Assembly: GCA_943372645.1 (NCBI GenBank)
Contig: CALRZN010000011.1
Span: forward strand, 92,829 to 156,828
Source of the DNA: VBWE01 sp943372645
GTDB lineage: Bacteria > Bacteroidota > Bacteroidia > Palsa-965
Direction of reading: 5' to 3'
Length of the DNA stretch: 64,000 bases
Part shown: one piece after another, positions 15,441 through 24,953 of the stretch
How the letters are laid out: the number at the start of each line of letters is the position of its first letter
Numbering within the stretch: the first letter of the stretch is position 1
Position numbers and translations under genes: made by a program
The notes under the pieces: generated by a model
Seen by the model: the letters and a program-made list of their open reading frames with translations, nothing else
Database searches by the model: none
What the model was told of the DNA's origin: nothing

Positions 15441-17120
15441 ATGCGACCAATCCAGATTTTTTTACTGCTCAGTGTTGTTGCACTTTTTGCAGGGCTTTAT
15501 AAGGTATTCGAAAAAATGGGCGAAAAAGGCTGGAAAGCGCTCATTCCCGGGTACAACTTTTATGTCTGGATTAAACTCGTAAAACGCCCGTGGTGGTACC
15601 TCATTCTTATTCTCATACCTACCATCGGCATGTATATGCTCGGCATTCTGCTGGTGGATACGGCCAACTATTTCGGGAAACGGAAGTTCACCGACCATGT
15701 GTTTGCGGTACTCGGGTATTTTATTTTTATGCCTATGATCGGTTTTTCGAAAACGATCAAATTAATTGGTGAAAAACCAAAAGAGAAAGAAAAACCCTGG
15801 CTCAAGGAATGGGGCGAGGCCGCTGTTTTTGCAGTGATTGCCGCCACACTCATACGCACGTTTGCTTTTGAAGCGTTTACCATTCCGACTTCGTCCATGG
15901 AAAAAACGCTGCTCCGCGGCGATTACCTGTTTGTAAACAAAATGAAATACGGCGCAAAAATTCCGAGCAACCCGCTCACGCTGCCGTTTACACATAACAC
16001 AATGTACGGCAGTTCAACCAAACCGTCGTTCCTCGACTGGATTGAACTGCCCTACCTCCGCCTCCCCGGCTGGGCTTCGATTAAAAATAACGACATCGTG
16101 GTGTTCAATTTCCCGGAAGGTGATACGGTTTGGAAACAGAACACGAACGTGAGTTATTACGGCGAACTCCGCAACCGCGTTTACCGCACAGGCGAATCGG
16201 CCGACCGCATCCGCCAGCAGATGATTGACAATGATGAACTGCTGATACGCCCGGTAGACAAAGAAGACAACTACATCAAACGTTGCGTTGCTATTCCGGG
16301 CGATAAACTGGAAGTGCGCAAGGGCGATCTGTACATCAACGACAAACCGGCGTTCAGGGCTGACAACCAGCAGAACACGTACCTCGTGCAGGGCTATGAC
16401 GGGTTTGTGGCCAAATACCTCAAAGACAATGACGTGGAAGCGCCGGACGGCGACGGACTGGAAGATGACGGCATACTGGGCAACGGCAACGGTTACCGCA
16501 TGGACAGTATTAACTTTTTCGATTTCCAGGCGCAGCTCACCAACAAAGAAGTGGAGTTATTCAAATCGCACTGCGCACGCATTGAAAAATACACCTGGGA
16601 CACCACGTTTTTTGATGGTGCATTTCCGCAGAGCCCCGATTACAAATGGAACCGCGACAATTTCGGTCCGCTCGTAATACCGAAAGCCGGTGTGAAAGTG
16701 GAACTGAATGTAAAAAACCTGCCGCTGTATCGCCGCATCATTGAAGTGTATGAAGGCCATGAGCTGAAAGTGAACGGCAGCCAGATTGTAATTGACAACA
16801 GCCCGGTAACGAGTTACACCTTTGATCTTGATTATTATTTTATGATGGGTGATAACCGCCACAACTCACTCGATTCGCGGTACTGGGGTTTTGTACCGGA
16901 AACACATATTGTGGGTTCGCCTTCGTTAGTGTGGCTTTCCAAACGCCCCAATTCTACGCTCTTCAGCGGATTCCGCACGCACCGCATGATTTCGTTTGTA
17001 AACAATGAAGGACTGACGGCTTCGTTTCTCTGGTACTTCATTTCAGGCATTATTGTCATCACCGGCATCAATTATTTCCGCCGCAGCCGGAAGGAAGCAA
17101 AAGCGAAAGCGAAAAAGTAA
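15441..17120 (+). CDS. lepB: Signal peptidase I (long form with N-terminal membrane domain)
   Basis: SPase I removes signal peptides on the outer face of the inner membrane. The 559-residue protein has an N-terminal multi-helix membrane module (about 1-105) like that found in other Bacteroidota LepB proteins, a further membrane segment near 125-145, and the Ser/Lys catalytic domain. Box B FTIPTSSMEKTLL holds the nucleophile S152; YIKRCVAIPGD holds the general base K280. MMGDNRHNSLDSRYWGFV is box E. A large insertion of about 100 residues (340-430) lies between the boxes. A C-terminal membrane helix precedes a basic tail. A second lepB follows after 5 bp. Confidence 0.93.
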   Translation: MRPIQIFLLLSVVALFAGLYKVFEKMGEKGWKALIPGYNFYVWIKLVKRPWWYLILILIPTIGMYMLGILLVDTANYFGKRKFTDHVFAVLGYFIFMPMIGFSKTIKLIGEKPKEKEKPWLKEWGEAAVFAVIAATLIRTFAFEAFTIPTSSMEKTLLRGDYLFVNKMKYGAKIPSNPLTLPFTHNTMYGSSTKPSFLDWIELPYLRLPGWASIKNNDIVVFNFPEGDTVWKQNTNVSYYGELRNRVYRTGESADRIRQQMIDNDELLIRPVDKEDNYIKRCVAIPGDKLEVRKGDLYINDKPAFRADNQQNTYLVQGYDGFVAKYLKDNDVEAPDGDGLEDDGILGNGNGYRMDSINFFDFQAQLTNKEVELFKSHCARIEKYTWDTTFFDGAFPQSPDYKWNRDNFGPLVIPKAGVKVELNVKNLPLYRRIIEVYEGHELKVNGSQIVIDNSPVTSYTFDLDYYFMMGDNRHNSLDSRYWGFVPETHIVGSPSLVWLSKRPNSTLFSGFRTHRMISFVNNEGLTASFLWYFISGIIVITGINYFRRSRKEAKAKAKK

Positions 17121-17125
17121 GAACG

Positions 17126-18418
17126 ATGGATGAACAATCGCCTGACGGGAACGATCAGAAACAAACACCGGCAACGCCACCTGGAAACAACCAGGTGAAC
17201 CAGGAGCCGGAGTTTATCGGCCACGTGGGCGAAGTAGAGGTTACCTGGGACGATACACCGCCGGATGATATGCCGCCGGAAGACGAACCGCCCGCCGATT
17301 TGCCGCCACCGGAAAAAGAACCCGAACCGGAAAACAACGGAAAAAAGAAACGCAGAAAATCGCTGCTGCGTGAATGGGGCGAAGCCATAGGCATTGCATT
17401 CATTGTACTGCTGATCTGCCGCCTGCTGTTTTTTGAAACGTTTGCCATTCCTTCCGGATCGATGGACAATACGCTGCTTACCGGCGATTACATCGTGGTG
17501 AATAAACTGGCTTACGGTCCGCGCATGCCCATGACCCCGCTTTCCATACCGTTTGCGCACCAGCGTATCGGCAGTGTAAAAGCGTACCTCACGTGGGTTA
17601 CATTTCCGTATGCGCGTATTCCGGGTTATGCAGACATAATGCATAACGATGTGATGGTTTTTAATTTCCCGGCCGAAGATCTTTTTCCGCTCGAAGGCAA
17701 ACCTGAAATTTACCCGGTTGATCACCGTTCGCATTTTGTAAAACGCTGCGTGGCCCTGCCGGGCGATACGTTTGAAATACGCAACTGTGAGGTGTATGTG
17801 AACCGACGCCAGCTGCTCGTTCCGGAAAAAGCGTTGTTTGAATATAAAATTACCGTGGATACGATGATGCGCGACTCCGCCCTGCTGAAACGTTTGGGCA
17901 TGGTGCAGGAAAGCCGGCAAACAAAAAACTGGATTTATTCCGTGTACCTGCATCCGAATACGGCCGACAGCATCCGCAAACTGAAAAACATTATTGACGT
18001 GGAAGCCATTCTTGCACAACCCGCAACGTATGACCAGAGCATTTTTCCGAACGACGAACATTTTGCCTGGAACCTCGATCAGTACGGGCCGGTGGTGATT
18101 CCGCGCGAAGGCATGACGGTTTCGCTGAGCGTTGACAGCCTGCCGCTTTACCAGCGCATTATTGCAGATTATGAACACAATGTGATCCGTGTGGAGGGTG
18201 ATTCGATTTTCATCAACGAAAAACTGGTAACGTCGTACACGTTTAAGATGAACTATTATTTTGTGCTTGGTGATAACCGTCACAACTCGTTCGATTCGCG
18301 CATCTGGGGCTTTGTTCCGGAAGACCACATTGTGGGGCGCGCCGCGTTTATCCTGTATTCCCGCGACCGCGCAAACGGGCGTTCGCGCTGGGAGCGTATG
18401 TTCCAAAGCATCCGGTAA
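17126..18418 (+). CDS. lepB: Second signal peptidase I, with an acidic Pro-rich N-terminus
   Basis: The 430-residue paralog of the upstream gene begins with about 70 residues rich in Pro, Glu and Asp, a basic patch KKKRRK, then one membrane helix. The catalytic domain is intact: FAIPSGSMDNTLL with S112, HFVKRCVALPGD with K206, and LGDNRHNSFDSRIWGFVPEDHIVG as box E. It lacks the multi-helix module of the first copy. Both copies have full catalytic dyads, so both should be active, perhaps on different substrates. The start ATG is 5 bp after the first lepB stop, and the following TSUP gene starts 3 bp after this one ends, indicating one transcript. Confidence 0.93.
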   Translation: MDEQSPDGNDQKQTPATPPGNNQVNQEPEFIGHVGEVEVTWDDTPPDDMPPEDEPPADLPPPEKEPEPENNGKKKRRKSLLREWGEAIGIAFIVLLICRLLFFETFAIPSGSMDNTLLTGDYIVVNKLAYGPRMPMTPLSIPFAHQRIGSVKAYLTWVTFPYARIPGYADIMHNDVMVFNFPAEDLFPLEGKPEIYPVDHRSHFVKRCVALPGDTFEIRNCEVYVNRRQLLVPEKALFEYKITVDTMMRDSALLKRLGMVQESRQTKNWIYSVYLHPNTADSIRKLKNIIDVEAILAQPATYDQSIFPNDEHFAWNLDQYGPVVIPREGMTVSLSVDSLPLYQRIIADYEHNVIRVEGDSIFINEKLVTSYTFKMNYYFVLGDNRHNSFDSRIWGFVPEDHIVGRAAFILYSRDRANGRSRWERMFQSIR

Positions 18419-18421
18419 ACC

Positions 18422-19186
18422 ATGAGTACGGAACTGCTGATCCTGCTTTTTTTCGCATTCACGGCCGGTTTTATTGATGCCCTTGCCGGCGGCGGCGGAC
18501 TGATTCAGCTGCCCGCGTTTTTCCTCGCCTTCCCTGCCCTGCCCGCCCCGGTTATTCTCGGCAGCAACAAATTTGCAGCGCTTTCGGGAACATTGGTTGC
18601 CGTGGTGCGTTACCTGCGCAATACGAAAGTGCCGTGGAAAGCGGTGTGGCCGGCGATCGTAACCGCGGTTATATTTTCGCTGGGCGGTGCACAACTTGTT
18701 TCGCTGTTTGATAAAGAAACCATCAAACCGGTGGTGCTTGTTTTACTTATTGCGGTGGCTGTTTACACGTTTGTGCGCAAAGACCTCGGCAGCGAACCGC
18801 GCGCAGCACTTGCTCCCGGCCGCATTATTCCCTACGCGCTGCTTACCGGTGCGATACTTGGTTTGTACGATGGCTTTTTCGGTCCGGGCACAGGCACGTT
18901 TCTCATCGTGATTTATGTGGCGCTGTTCGGTTTCGATTTTATGCACGCATCCGTTAGCGCCAAACTGGTAAACTGCGCCACCAATGCGGCCGCGCTGGCG
19001 TATTTTATTTACACCGGGCAAATCCGTTACGACCTGGCGATACCGGTTGCGCTCTGCAACATGGCCGGTTCGTATCTTGGCGCACGCCTTGCGATTAAAA
19101 AGGGCAGCCGTTTTATCCGCATTCTTTTTATCATTGTGGTTACCGGGATGATTGTTCGTTTCGGGTATGATTTGTTTGTGAAATAA
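18422..19186 (+). CDS. TSUP-family transporter (TauE/SafE, DUF81)
   Basis: The 254-residue inner-membrane protein has about eight helices and an internal repeat typical of TSUP. The first half has FIDALAGGGGLIQLP, and the second half has LGLYDGFFGPGTGTFL, the two Gly-rich signature loops. Members export or import sulfite, sulfoacetate or other organic anions; the substrate is not predictable. It starts three bases after lepB-2 and is followed four bases later by a WbqC gene, so it is in the same operon, with no evident functional link. Confidence 0.9.
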   Translation: MSTELLILLFFAFTAGFIDALAGGGGLIQLPAFFLAFPALPAPVILGSNKFAALSGTLVAVVRYLRNTKVPWKAVWPAIVTAVIFSLGGAQLVSLFDKETIKPVVLVLLIAVAVYTFVRKDLGSEPRAALAPGRIIPYALLTGAILGLYDGFFGPGTGTFLIVIYVALFGFDFMHASVSAKLVNCATNAAALAYFIYTGQIRYDLAIPVALCNMAGSYLGARLAIKKGSRFIRILFIIVVTGMIVRFGYDLFVK

Positions 19187-19190
19187 TAAA

Positions 19191-19847
19191 ATGGAATCAA
19201 CACCACGGCACATCCTGCTCCCGTTTTATTGCCTCGGCTCCGTTACGTGGTATAAAAAGCTGCTGGAAGCGGATGCGGTTTATTTCGACCTGCAGGAACC
19301 GTTTCCGCGGCAGACGTGCCGTAACCGCTATTACATTGTGGCCGCAAATGGCGTAAGCAAACTCATCATCCCGCTGAAACACCCGCAGAGCAAAGTGCCT
19401 TTCCGCGAAATACAGGTGAGCCGCACCGAAGACTGGCAGCGCCACCACTGGAAAACGATACGTTCGGCGTACGGGCGTTCCCCGTTTTTTGAATACTACG
19501 CGGATTATTTTGCGCCGCTGTATGAAAATACGTCCTCGCCCTGGCTGCATGATTTTAACCGGAACATGCTCGATACTACATTCCGTTTCCTGCACATCAA
19601 ACAGCCGGTGCACTACCTTGAAGCAACAGCTTCCATCCTGCCTGAAAACGACCTGCGTCCCTGGTTTGAATTTCCCTGGCAGAAATACCCGCTCACGCCC
19701 GAAACCGATCGCCACCGCACACTGCGTCCCTACCCGCAGGTGTTTGATGCGCGGCACGGTTTTATTCCCGACATGAGCATCCTGGATGCGCTTTTTTGTT
19801 TGGGTCCGCAAGCCTTGCAGGCTGTGGCTTTGCCGCGCGAAGCATGA
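19191..19847 (+). CDS. WbqC family protein
   Basis: The 218-residue soluble protein matches the WbqC-like family by its N-terminal LPFYCLGSVTWYKKLL, then QTCRNRYYIVAANGVSKLIIPL and the WQRHHWKTIRSAYGRSPFFEYY segment. WbqC-like proteins occur in O-antigen clusters elsewhere and near lepB in Bacteroidota. Their reaction is not established (a sugar-modifying step is suspected). It is the last gene of the dapB run. The next gene, ccoI, has its own promoter. Confidence 0.88.
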   Translation: MESTPRHILLPFYCLGSVTWYKKLLEADAVYFDLQEPFPRQTCRNRYYIVAANGVSKLIIPLKHPQSKVPFREIQVSRTEDWQRHHWKTIRSAYGRSPFFEYYADYFAPLYENTSSPWLHDFNRNMLDTTFRFLHIKQPVHYLEATASILPENDLRPWFEFPWQKYPLTPETDRHRTLRPYPQVFDARHGFIPDMSILDALFCLGPQALQAVALPREA

Positions 19848-19865
19848 TCGCCCGCACAACGGAAT

Positions 19866-19909
19866 ATGATTGTTATCAGCCCATATTGAACGCGGAAACT
19901 GAAATTTTG
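19866..19909 (+). promoter_or_regulatory. ccoI promoter with CRP/FNR-like box
   Basis: Box ATGATTGTTATCAG (19866-19879) has the TGA-N6-TCA core. Exactly 22 bp later lies the -7 octamer AAATTTTG (19902-19909), a weak match to TAnnTTTG, as expected for an activator-dependent promoter. The ATG is 19 nt further on. The box centre falls near -41, the class II activator position. Confidence 0.8.
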
Positions 19910-19928
19910 CAGCATAAGGTTAAACCGT

Positions 19929-22361
19929 ATGTTGCACTACCCGAAAAAGACACCCGCAGAACTTGATCTTACCACCTGTTACCACTGCGGCGCCGACTGT
20001 GAAAAACACCCGATTGTTTACGATGAAAAACCGTTCTGCTGCGAAGGCTGCCAGCTGGTTTACGACCTGCTGAAAGAAAGCAACCTGTGCACGTATTACA
20101 CGTTGAACAATGCGCCGGGCAACTCGTTCAAAAACGTAAAGCGTTCGGGCAAATTCAATTACTTAGACGAACCGGTGATTGCGGAGAAACTGGTGCGTTT
20201 CCGCGATGACAAGCAGGTACACATTACGTTTTATGTTCCTAAAATGCACTGCAGTTCGTGCATCTGGCTGCTCGAAAACCTGCACCGCCTGCACAACGGC
20301 ATCATCCACTCGTCGGTCAACTTCCTGAAAAAAGAAGTGGTCGTGCATTATCGCACGGAAGGCATCCGCCTTTCGGAAATTGCCGACCTGCTTACACACG
20401 TTGGTTATGAGCCGCTCATTAACCTGGGCGATACCGAACAGAAATCACCCGCAGCAGCGAAGAAAAAGAAAAACTATTCCACCGCACTTAAAATCGGTGT
20501 GGCCGGTTTCTGTTTCGGTAACATTATGATGCTGAGTTTCCCGGAATATTTTTCGACCGGTAATTTTTACGACCAGGCACAACTGAAACAATTTTTCGGT
20601 TACCTCAATTTAGTGCTGGCTTTGCCGGTGTTTTTTTACAGTGCGTCGGAGTTTTTTGTTTCTGCGGGGCAGGCCATCCGCCAGCGTTTCCTGAACATTG
20701 ATGCGCCCATTGCACTTGCCATTCTCGTAACCTTTTCGCGCAGTGTGTATGAAATCGTTTCCGGAACCGGCGCCGGGTATATGGATTCGATGACGGGCAT
20801 TGTATTTTTTATGCTCATCGGCCGTTACATCCAGAACCGCACGTACAATTCACTGGCGTTTGAACGCGATTATAAATCCTATTTCCCGGTTGCTGTTTCG
20901 GTAATGGACGATGCCGAAAACGAAAAAAGTGTACCGGTAAGCGACCTGAAAAAAGGACAGCGCATCCGCATCCGCAATAATGAAATTATTCCGGCCGACT
21001 GTGTGCTGCTGAGTTCGCAGACGCATGTTGATTACAGCTTCATCACCGGGGAGTCGGCTCCTGTAAAAAAACAGGCCGGTGATTTTATTTACGCCGGCGC
21101 GCGCCAGGCCGACGGTGCGGTGGACATGGAAGTTAGCAAACCGGTTTCGCAGAGTTACCTCACAGGACTGTGGAACAACGACCAGGCTTCGGAAAAAGAG
21201 AAACAACGGAACCAATCATACGTAGATAAAATCAACAAGTACTTTACCATCGTGGTTTTGGTGCTTGCCTTCGGATCGGCCGCCACCTGGCTGTTCTTCG
21301 ATCCGTCGCGTTCGCTTAATGCATTTACGGCCGTGCTCATTGTGGCCTGTCCGTGCGGCCTGCTGCTCACCACCACGTTTGCAAACGGCAACATGATCCG
21401 TATTCTCGGCAAAAACAAACTGTACCTGAAAAATGCGGCTGTGCTTGAAAAACTGGCCCGCACCGAAACGGTGGTGTTTGACAAAACCGGGACGATTACA
21501 TCCGGCACACAGGTTCGTTTTTCGGCTACGATGGATTTTCCCGAAGCAACCGTTTATGCCGCCGCACTTTCGGCCCAATCGGCACACCCGCTGAGCCGCA
21601 AAATTGCGAAGACATTTAAAGGAGAAAAGAAATTCTCCGTTACCCATTTTGAAGAAATCACCGGGCAGGGATTGAAGGGCGAAATAGACGGGAACTATGT
21701 TATTCTCGGTTCCCGCTATTTCGTTACCGGAACGGCCCAGACCGATAACTCACGCGAAACACTGGTGTTCCTGATGATCAACGGCGCTGTGGCCGGGTTC
21801 TTTACGTTTGAAAACACGTACCGCCCGGGACTGCAGGAAACACTTACCGATCTTGCTGCCGATTACAACCTGCACCTGCTCTCAGGTGACCAGGATGCGG
21901 AAAAAGAACGGCTGCAGCCGCTGTTCGGGAAAAATGCGAACCTCCTGTTTGGTCAAAAGCCCGACGACAAGAAAAACTACATCGCTGAACTGCAGCAGCA
22001 GGGACACAACGTGCTGATGGTGGGCGACGGCCTGAACGATGCCGGTGCATTTATGCAGAGCGATACCGGTATTGCCATTTCTGACGACACAAATACATTT
22101 TCACCGGCCTGCGATGCGATACTCGACGGCAGTTCGTTTACACGCATCCGGTCCTTCCTCGATTATGCACGCGCCGGTAAAAAAGTGATCCTGGTCACAT
22201 TTGCCGTTTCGCTGGTGTACAACATTACCGGTCTGATATTCGCCACCGGCGGAACACTGTCGCCCGTGGTGGCTGCGGTACTTATGCCGCTGAGTTCAGT
22301 AACCATCGTGGTTTCGTCCACTTTCTTCACCTCGTTTGTGGCGTGGCGCAGGGGATTGTAA
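19929..22361 (+). CDS. ccoI: Copper-type P1B ATPase for cbb3 oxidase assembly
   Basis: CcoI/FixI moves copper across the inner membrane for the binuclear centre of cbb3 oxidase. The 810-residue protein starts with a Cys-rich segment (C17-x2-C20-x3-C and CCEGCQ), typical of CcoI. A heavy-metal-associated domain with MHCSSC (C108, C111) follows, then eight membrane helices. The transport site is the CPC motif (C474-C476). The phosphorylation loop is DKTGTIT (D518), and the hinge GDGLNDAG lies at about 699-706. TGESAPVKK is the actuator motif. It precedes the ccoS-NOQP operon and shares its regulatory box and promoter spacing. Confidence 0.95.
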   Translation: MLHYPKKTPAELDLTTCYHCGADCEKHPIVYDEKPFCCEGCQLVYDLLKESNLCTYYTLNNAPGNSFKNVKRSGKFNYLDEPVIAEKLVRFRDDKQVHITFYVPKMHCSSCIWLLENLHRLHNGIIHSSVNFLKKEVVVHYRTEGIRLSEIADLLTHVGYEPLINLGDTEQKSPAAAKKKKNYSTALKIGVAGFCFGNIMMLSFPEYFSTGNFYDQAQLKQFFGYLNLVLALPVFFYSASEFFVSAGQAIRQRFLNIDAPIALAILVTFSRSVYEIVSGTGAGYMDSMTGIVFFMLIGRYIQNRTYNSLAFERDYKSYFPVAVSVMDDAENEKSVPVSDLKKGQRIRIRNNEIIPADCVLLSSQTHVDYSFITGESAPVKKQAGDFIYAGARQADGAVDMEVSKPVSQSYLTGLWNNDQASEKEKQRNQSYVDKINKYFTIVVLVLAFGSAATWLFFDPSRSLNAFTAVLIVACPCGLLLTTTFANGNMIRILGKNKLYLKNAAVLEKLARTETVVFDKTGTITSGTQVRFSATMDFPEATVYAAALSAQSAHPLSRKIAKTFKGEKKFSVTHFEEITGQGLKGEIDGNYVILGSRYFVTGTAQTDNSRETLVFLMINGAVAGFFTFENTYRPGLQETLTDLAADYNLHLLSGDQDAEKERLQPLFGKNANLLFGQKPDDKKNYIAELQQQGHNVLMVGDGLNDAGAFMQSDTGIAISDDTNTFSPACDAILDGSSFTRIRSFLDYARAGKKVILVTFAVSLVYNITGLIFATGGTLSPVVAAVLMPLSSVTIVVSSTFFTSFVAWRRGL

Positions 22362-22365
22362 CGGC

Positions 22366-22431
22366 ATGATTGCTATCAGTTTTTGCCTTGACTGGCATCA
22401 TTCATACAGCACGTTTACCCGGGTAGTTTTG
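22366..22431 (+). promoter_or_regulatory. ccoS-NOQP promoter with two CRP/FNR-like boxes
   Basis: The proximal box TTGACTGGCATCAT (22388-22401) lies exactly 22 bp upstream of the -7 octamer TAGTTTTG (22424-22431). The distal box ATGATTGCTATCAG (22366-22379) differs in one base from the ccoI box, and its centre is 22 bp (about two helical turns) from the proximal one. Both have the TGA-N6-TCA core. The ATG of ccoS is 20 nt after the -7 element. Confidence 0.85.
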
Positions 22432-22451
22432 TTCCGGAAAAAGTAAAAAAT

Positions 22452-22622
22452 ATGAGCGCATTATTTGTACTTATCGGAATAAGCCTGCTGGTAGCCCTCG
22501 CATTTCTTTTCGCTTTCCTGTGGTCCGTTCGCAGTGGTCAGTATGAAGATGACTACACACCGTCTGTGCGGATGTTATTCGAAAACCAGCCCAATGAAAA
22601 TAATCAACAAAACCAAAAATAA
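22452..22622 (+). CDS. ccoS: cbb3 oxidase assembly protein CcoS
   Basis: The 56-residue protein starts MSALFVLIGISLLVALAF, one membrane helix, then FLWSVRSGQYEDDYTP. The helix followed by W-x-(V/S)-x-SGQ-(Y/F)-(D/E)D is the CcoS signature. CcoS is needed for cofactor insertion into cbb3 oxidase. It is the first gene after the boxed promoter and lies 5 bp before ccoNO. Confidence 0.92.
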   Translation: MSALFVLIGISLLVALAFLFAFLWSVRSGQYEDDYTPSVRMLFENQPNENNQQNQK

Positions 22623-22627
22623 CGATT

Positions 22628-24760
22628 ATGGAATCAGAGAAGTTCGCGTACGATAATAAGATAGTCAAGTACTTTGCCTACGCCACCATGGTATGGGGCC
22701 TGGTAGGTATGCTTGTCGGACTCTGGGTTGCATTTCAATTTGTTTTCCCGGCGCTCAATTTTAACTTTCCGCTGACGACGTTCGGCCGTTTACGTCCGCT
22801 GCATACCAATGCGGTGATTTTTGCATTTGTGGGTAACGCTATTTTCATGGGCGTATATTACTCGCTGCAGCGCCTCTGCAAGGCCCGGATGTTCAGCGAT
22901 AAGCTGAGCAAAATCCATTTCTGGGGCTGGCAGCTGATCATTTTATGTGCGGCGCTTACTATTCCGCTGGGCATTACCACGGGAAAAGAATACGCTGAAC
23001 TTGAATGGCCGATTGACATCCTGATTACCATTATCTGGGTGGTGTTCGGCTGGAACATGTTCGGAACCATCATCAAACGCCGCGAGCGCCACCTGTATGT
23101 GGCCATCTGGTTCTACATTGCCACCTTCGTTACCGTGGCTGTGCTGCACCTGGTAAACTCGTTTGAACTGCCGGTTTCGTTACTGAAAAGTTATTCCTGG
23201 TACGCCGGTGTGCAGGATGCGCTGGTGCAGTGGTGGTATGGCCACAACGCGGTAGCGTTTTTCCTCACCACCCCGTTCCTCGGACTGATGTACTACTTCA
23301 TTCCGAAAGCGGCCAACCGCCCGGTGTATTCGTACCGCCTTTCCATCATTCACTTCTGGGCACTCATTTTCCTTTATATCTGGGCCGGTCCGCACCACCT
23401 GCTTTATACTGCGCTGCCCGACTGGGCACAATCGCTGGGTGTGGTGTTCTCGGTTATGCTCATCGCTCCTTCGTGGGGTGGTATGATCAACGGTCTGCTT
23501 ACACTTCGTGGTGCATGGGACAAAGTGCGTGAAGATGTTACGCTGAAATTTATGGTGGTTGCCGTTACCGCTTACGGTATGGCCACGTTCGAAGGCCCGA
23601 TGCTGTCGCTGAAATCGGTGAACGCCATCAGCCACTTTACCGACTGGACCATTGCACACGTACACGTAGGTGCGCTGGGCTGGAACGGTTTCCTTGCGTT
23701 CGGTATTCTTTACTGGCTGCTCCCGCGCATGTTCCGCACCGAACTGTATTCGAAAAAATTAGCGAACTGGCACTTCTGGTTAGGCACACTCGGTATCCTG
23801 TTTTATGCGATACCGATGTACTGGGCCGGTTTCATGCAGCACATGATGTGGAAAGAATTCACCGAAGAAGGCCTGCTGAAATACCCGAACTTCCTTGAAA
23901 CGGTTACCAAACTGATGCCGATGTACGGCGCACGAGCAATCGGCGGAAGCATGTACCTCGTGGGTGTAATCATTATGACTTACAACCTCGTGAAAACCGT
24001 TCGTGCCGGTAACTTCCTGGCCAATGAAGAAGCAGAAGCTCCTGCACTTGAAAAAGTTTATGTTGAACACGGCAAACCGCACTGGCACCGCTGGATTGAG
24101 CGTCGCCCTGTTCAGATGCTCATACTCAGCCTCGTGGTTATTCTTATCGGTGGTATTGTAGAAATGGTTCCGACCTTCCTCATTAAATCCAACATCCCGA
24201 CGATTGCCAGTGTAAAACCATATACACCGCTGGAACTGGAAGGACGCGACATTTATGTACGCGAAGGCTGTTACACCTGCCACTCGCAGATGGTGCGTCC
24301 GTTCCGCTTTGAAACAGCACGATACGGTGAGTATTCCAAAGCCGGCGAATTTGTATATGATCACCCGTTCCAGTGGGGTTCGAAACGTACCGGTCCTGAC
24401 CTGCACCGCATAGGCGGCAAGTACCCGGATTCGTGGCACTACAACCACATGCTCGATCCCACAAGTATGTCGCCGGGTTCCATCATGCCATCGTATCCGT
24501 GGCTGCTGGACGATGACCTGGACCTGTCGCTGACTTCGAAAAAGATCAAAGCAATGACCACACTTGGTGTTCCATATCCTTCGGGTTATGATGCAATAGC
24601 TGTTTCGGATCTGAAAAAACAGGCAGAACAGATTACGGCAAGCCTGAAAAAGGATGGTATCGAAACATCTTCGGACAAAGAAATCATTGCGGTGATTGCG
24701 TATCTGCAGCGCCTCGGAAAAGACATTAAACCGGTAGCTGCAACTACCACAACCAAATAA
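22628..24760 (+). CDS. ccoNO: Fused cbb3 oxidase catalytic subunits CcoN-CcoO
   Basis: Residues 1-470 are CcoN, the 12-helix haem-copper catalytic subunit. His ligands are visible in RLRPLHTNAVIF, WWYGHNAVAFF, WAGPHHLLYTALPDW and IAHVHVGALGWNG. After a linker rich in Glu and Ala, a transmembrane helix leads into CcoO, the mono-haem cytochrome c subunit, with CYTCHSQMVRPF (C548, C551, H552) and a Met ligand in the MSPGSIMPSYPW segment. In Proteobacteria these are two genes; the fusion is typical of Bacteroidota and fixes a 1:1 ratio. The protein reduces O2 with high affinity. Confidence 0.96.
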   Translation: MESEKFAYDNKIVKYFAYATMVWGLVGMLVGLWVAFQFVFPALNFNFPLTTFGRLRPLHTNAVIFAFVGNAIFMGVYYSLQRLCKARMFSDKLSKIHFWGWQLIILCAALTIPLGITTGKEYAELEWPIDILITIIWVVFGWNMFGTIIKRRERHLYVAIWFYIATFVTVAVLHLVNSFELPVSLLKSYSWYAGVQDALVQWWYGHNAVAFFLTTPFLGLMYYFIPKAANRPVYSYRLSIIHFWALIFLYIWAGPHHLLYTALPDWAQSLGVVFSVMLIAPSWGGMINGLLTLRGAWDKVREDVTLKFMVVAVTAYGMATFEGPMLSLKSVNAISHFTDWTIAHVHVGALGWNGFLAFGILYWLLPRMFRTELYSKKLANWHFWLGTLGILFYAIPMYWAGFMQHMMWKEFTEEGLLKYPNFLETVTKLMPMYGARAIGGSMYLVGVIIMTYNLVKTVRAGNFLANEEAEAPALEKVYVEHGKPHWHRWIERRPVQMLILSLVVILIGGIVEMVPTFLIKSNIPTIASVKPYTPLELEGRDIYVREGCYTCHSQMVRPFRFETARYGEYSKAGEFVYDHPFQWGSKRTGPDLHRIGGKYPDSWHYNHMLDPTSMSPGSIMPSYPWLLDDDLDLSLTSKKIKAMTTLGVPYPSGYDAIAVSDLKKQAEQITASLKKDGIETSSDKEIIAVIAYLQRLGKDIKPVAATTTTK

Positions 24761-24765
24761 GGGCC

Positions 24766-24945
24766 ATGAAATTCATCAACTATCTCGAGTCGATTACCGG
24801 AGTAGCCATCTTTCCGATGATATCGTTCACGATCTTTTTCCTCTTCTTCCTGCTGTTGTTAATCTACGTGATGAAGGCCGACAAGAAGCAGATACTGGAA
24901 ATAAAAAATCTTCCGCTGGATAAGAATCCGGAACCGGAAGTTTAA
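24766..24945 (+). CDS. ccoQ: CcoQ-like small subunit of cbb3 oxidase
   Basis: The 59-residue protein starts MKFINYLESITGVAIFPMIS, has one membrane helix (FTIFFLFFLLLLIYV), and ends with a charged tail MKADKKQILEIKNLPLD. Position between ccoNO and ccoP, 5 bp after the former, and the helix-then-ADK pattern identify it as the CcoQ-type subunit that stabilises the complex. Confidence 0.88.
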   Translation: MKFINYLESITGVAIFPMISFTIFFLFFLLLLIYVMKADKKQILEIKNLPLDKNPEPEV

Positions 24946-24953
24946 CAGAAACA

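Noticed and set aside
17072..18694. 540-codon minus-strand frame opposite the second lepB
   Set aside because: The plus strand encodes an intact signal peptidase with all catalytic boxes. The antisense frame is rich in His, Arg and Phe and lacks any motif.
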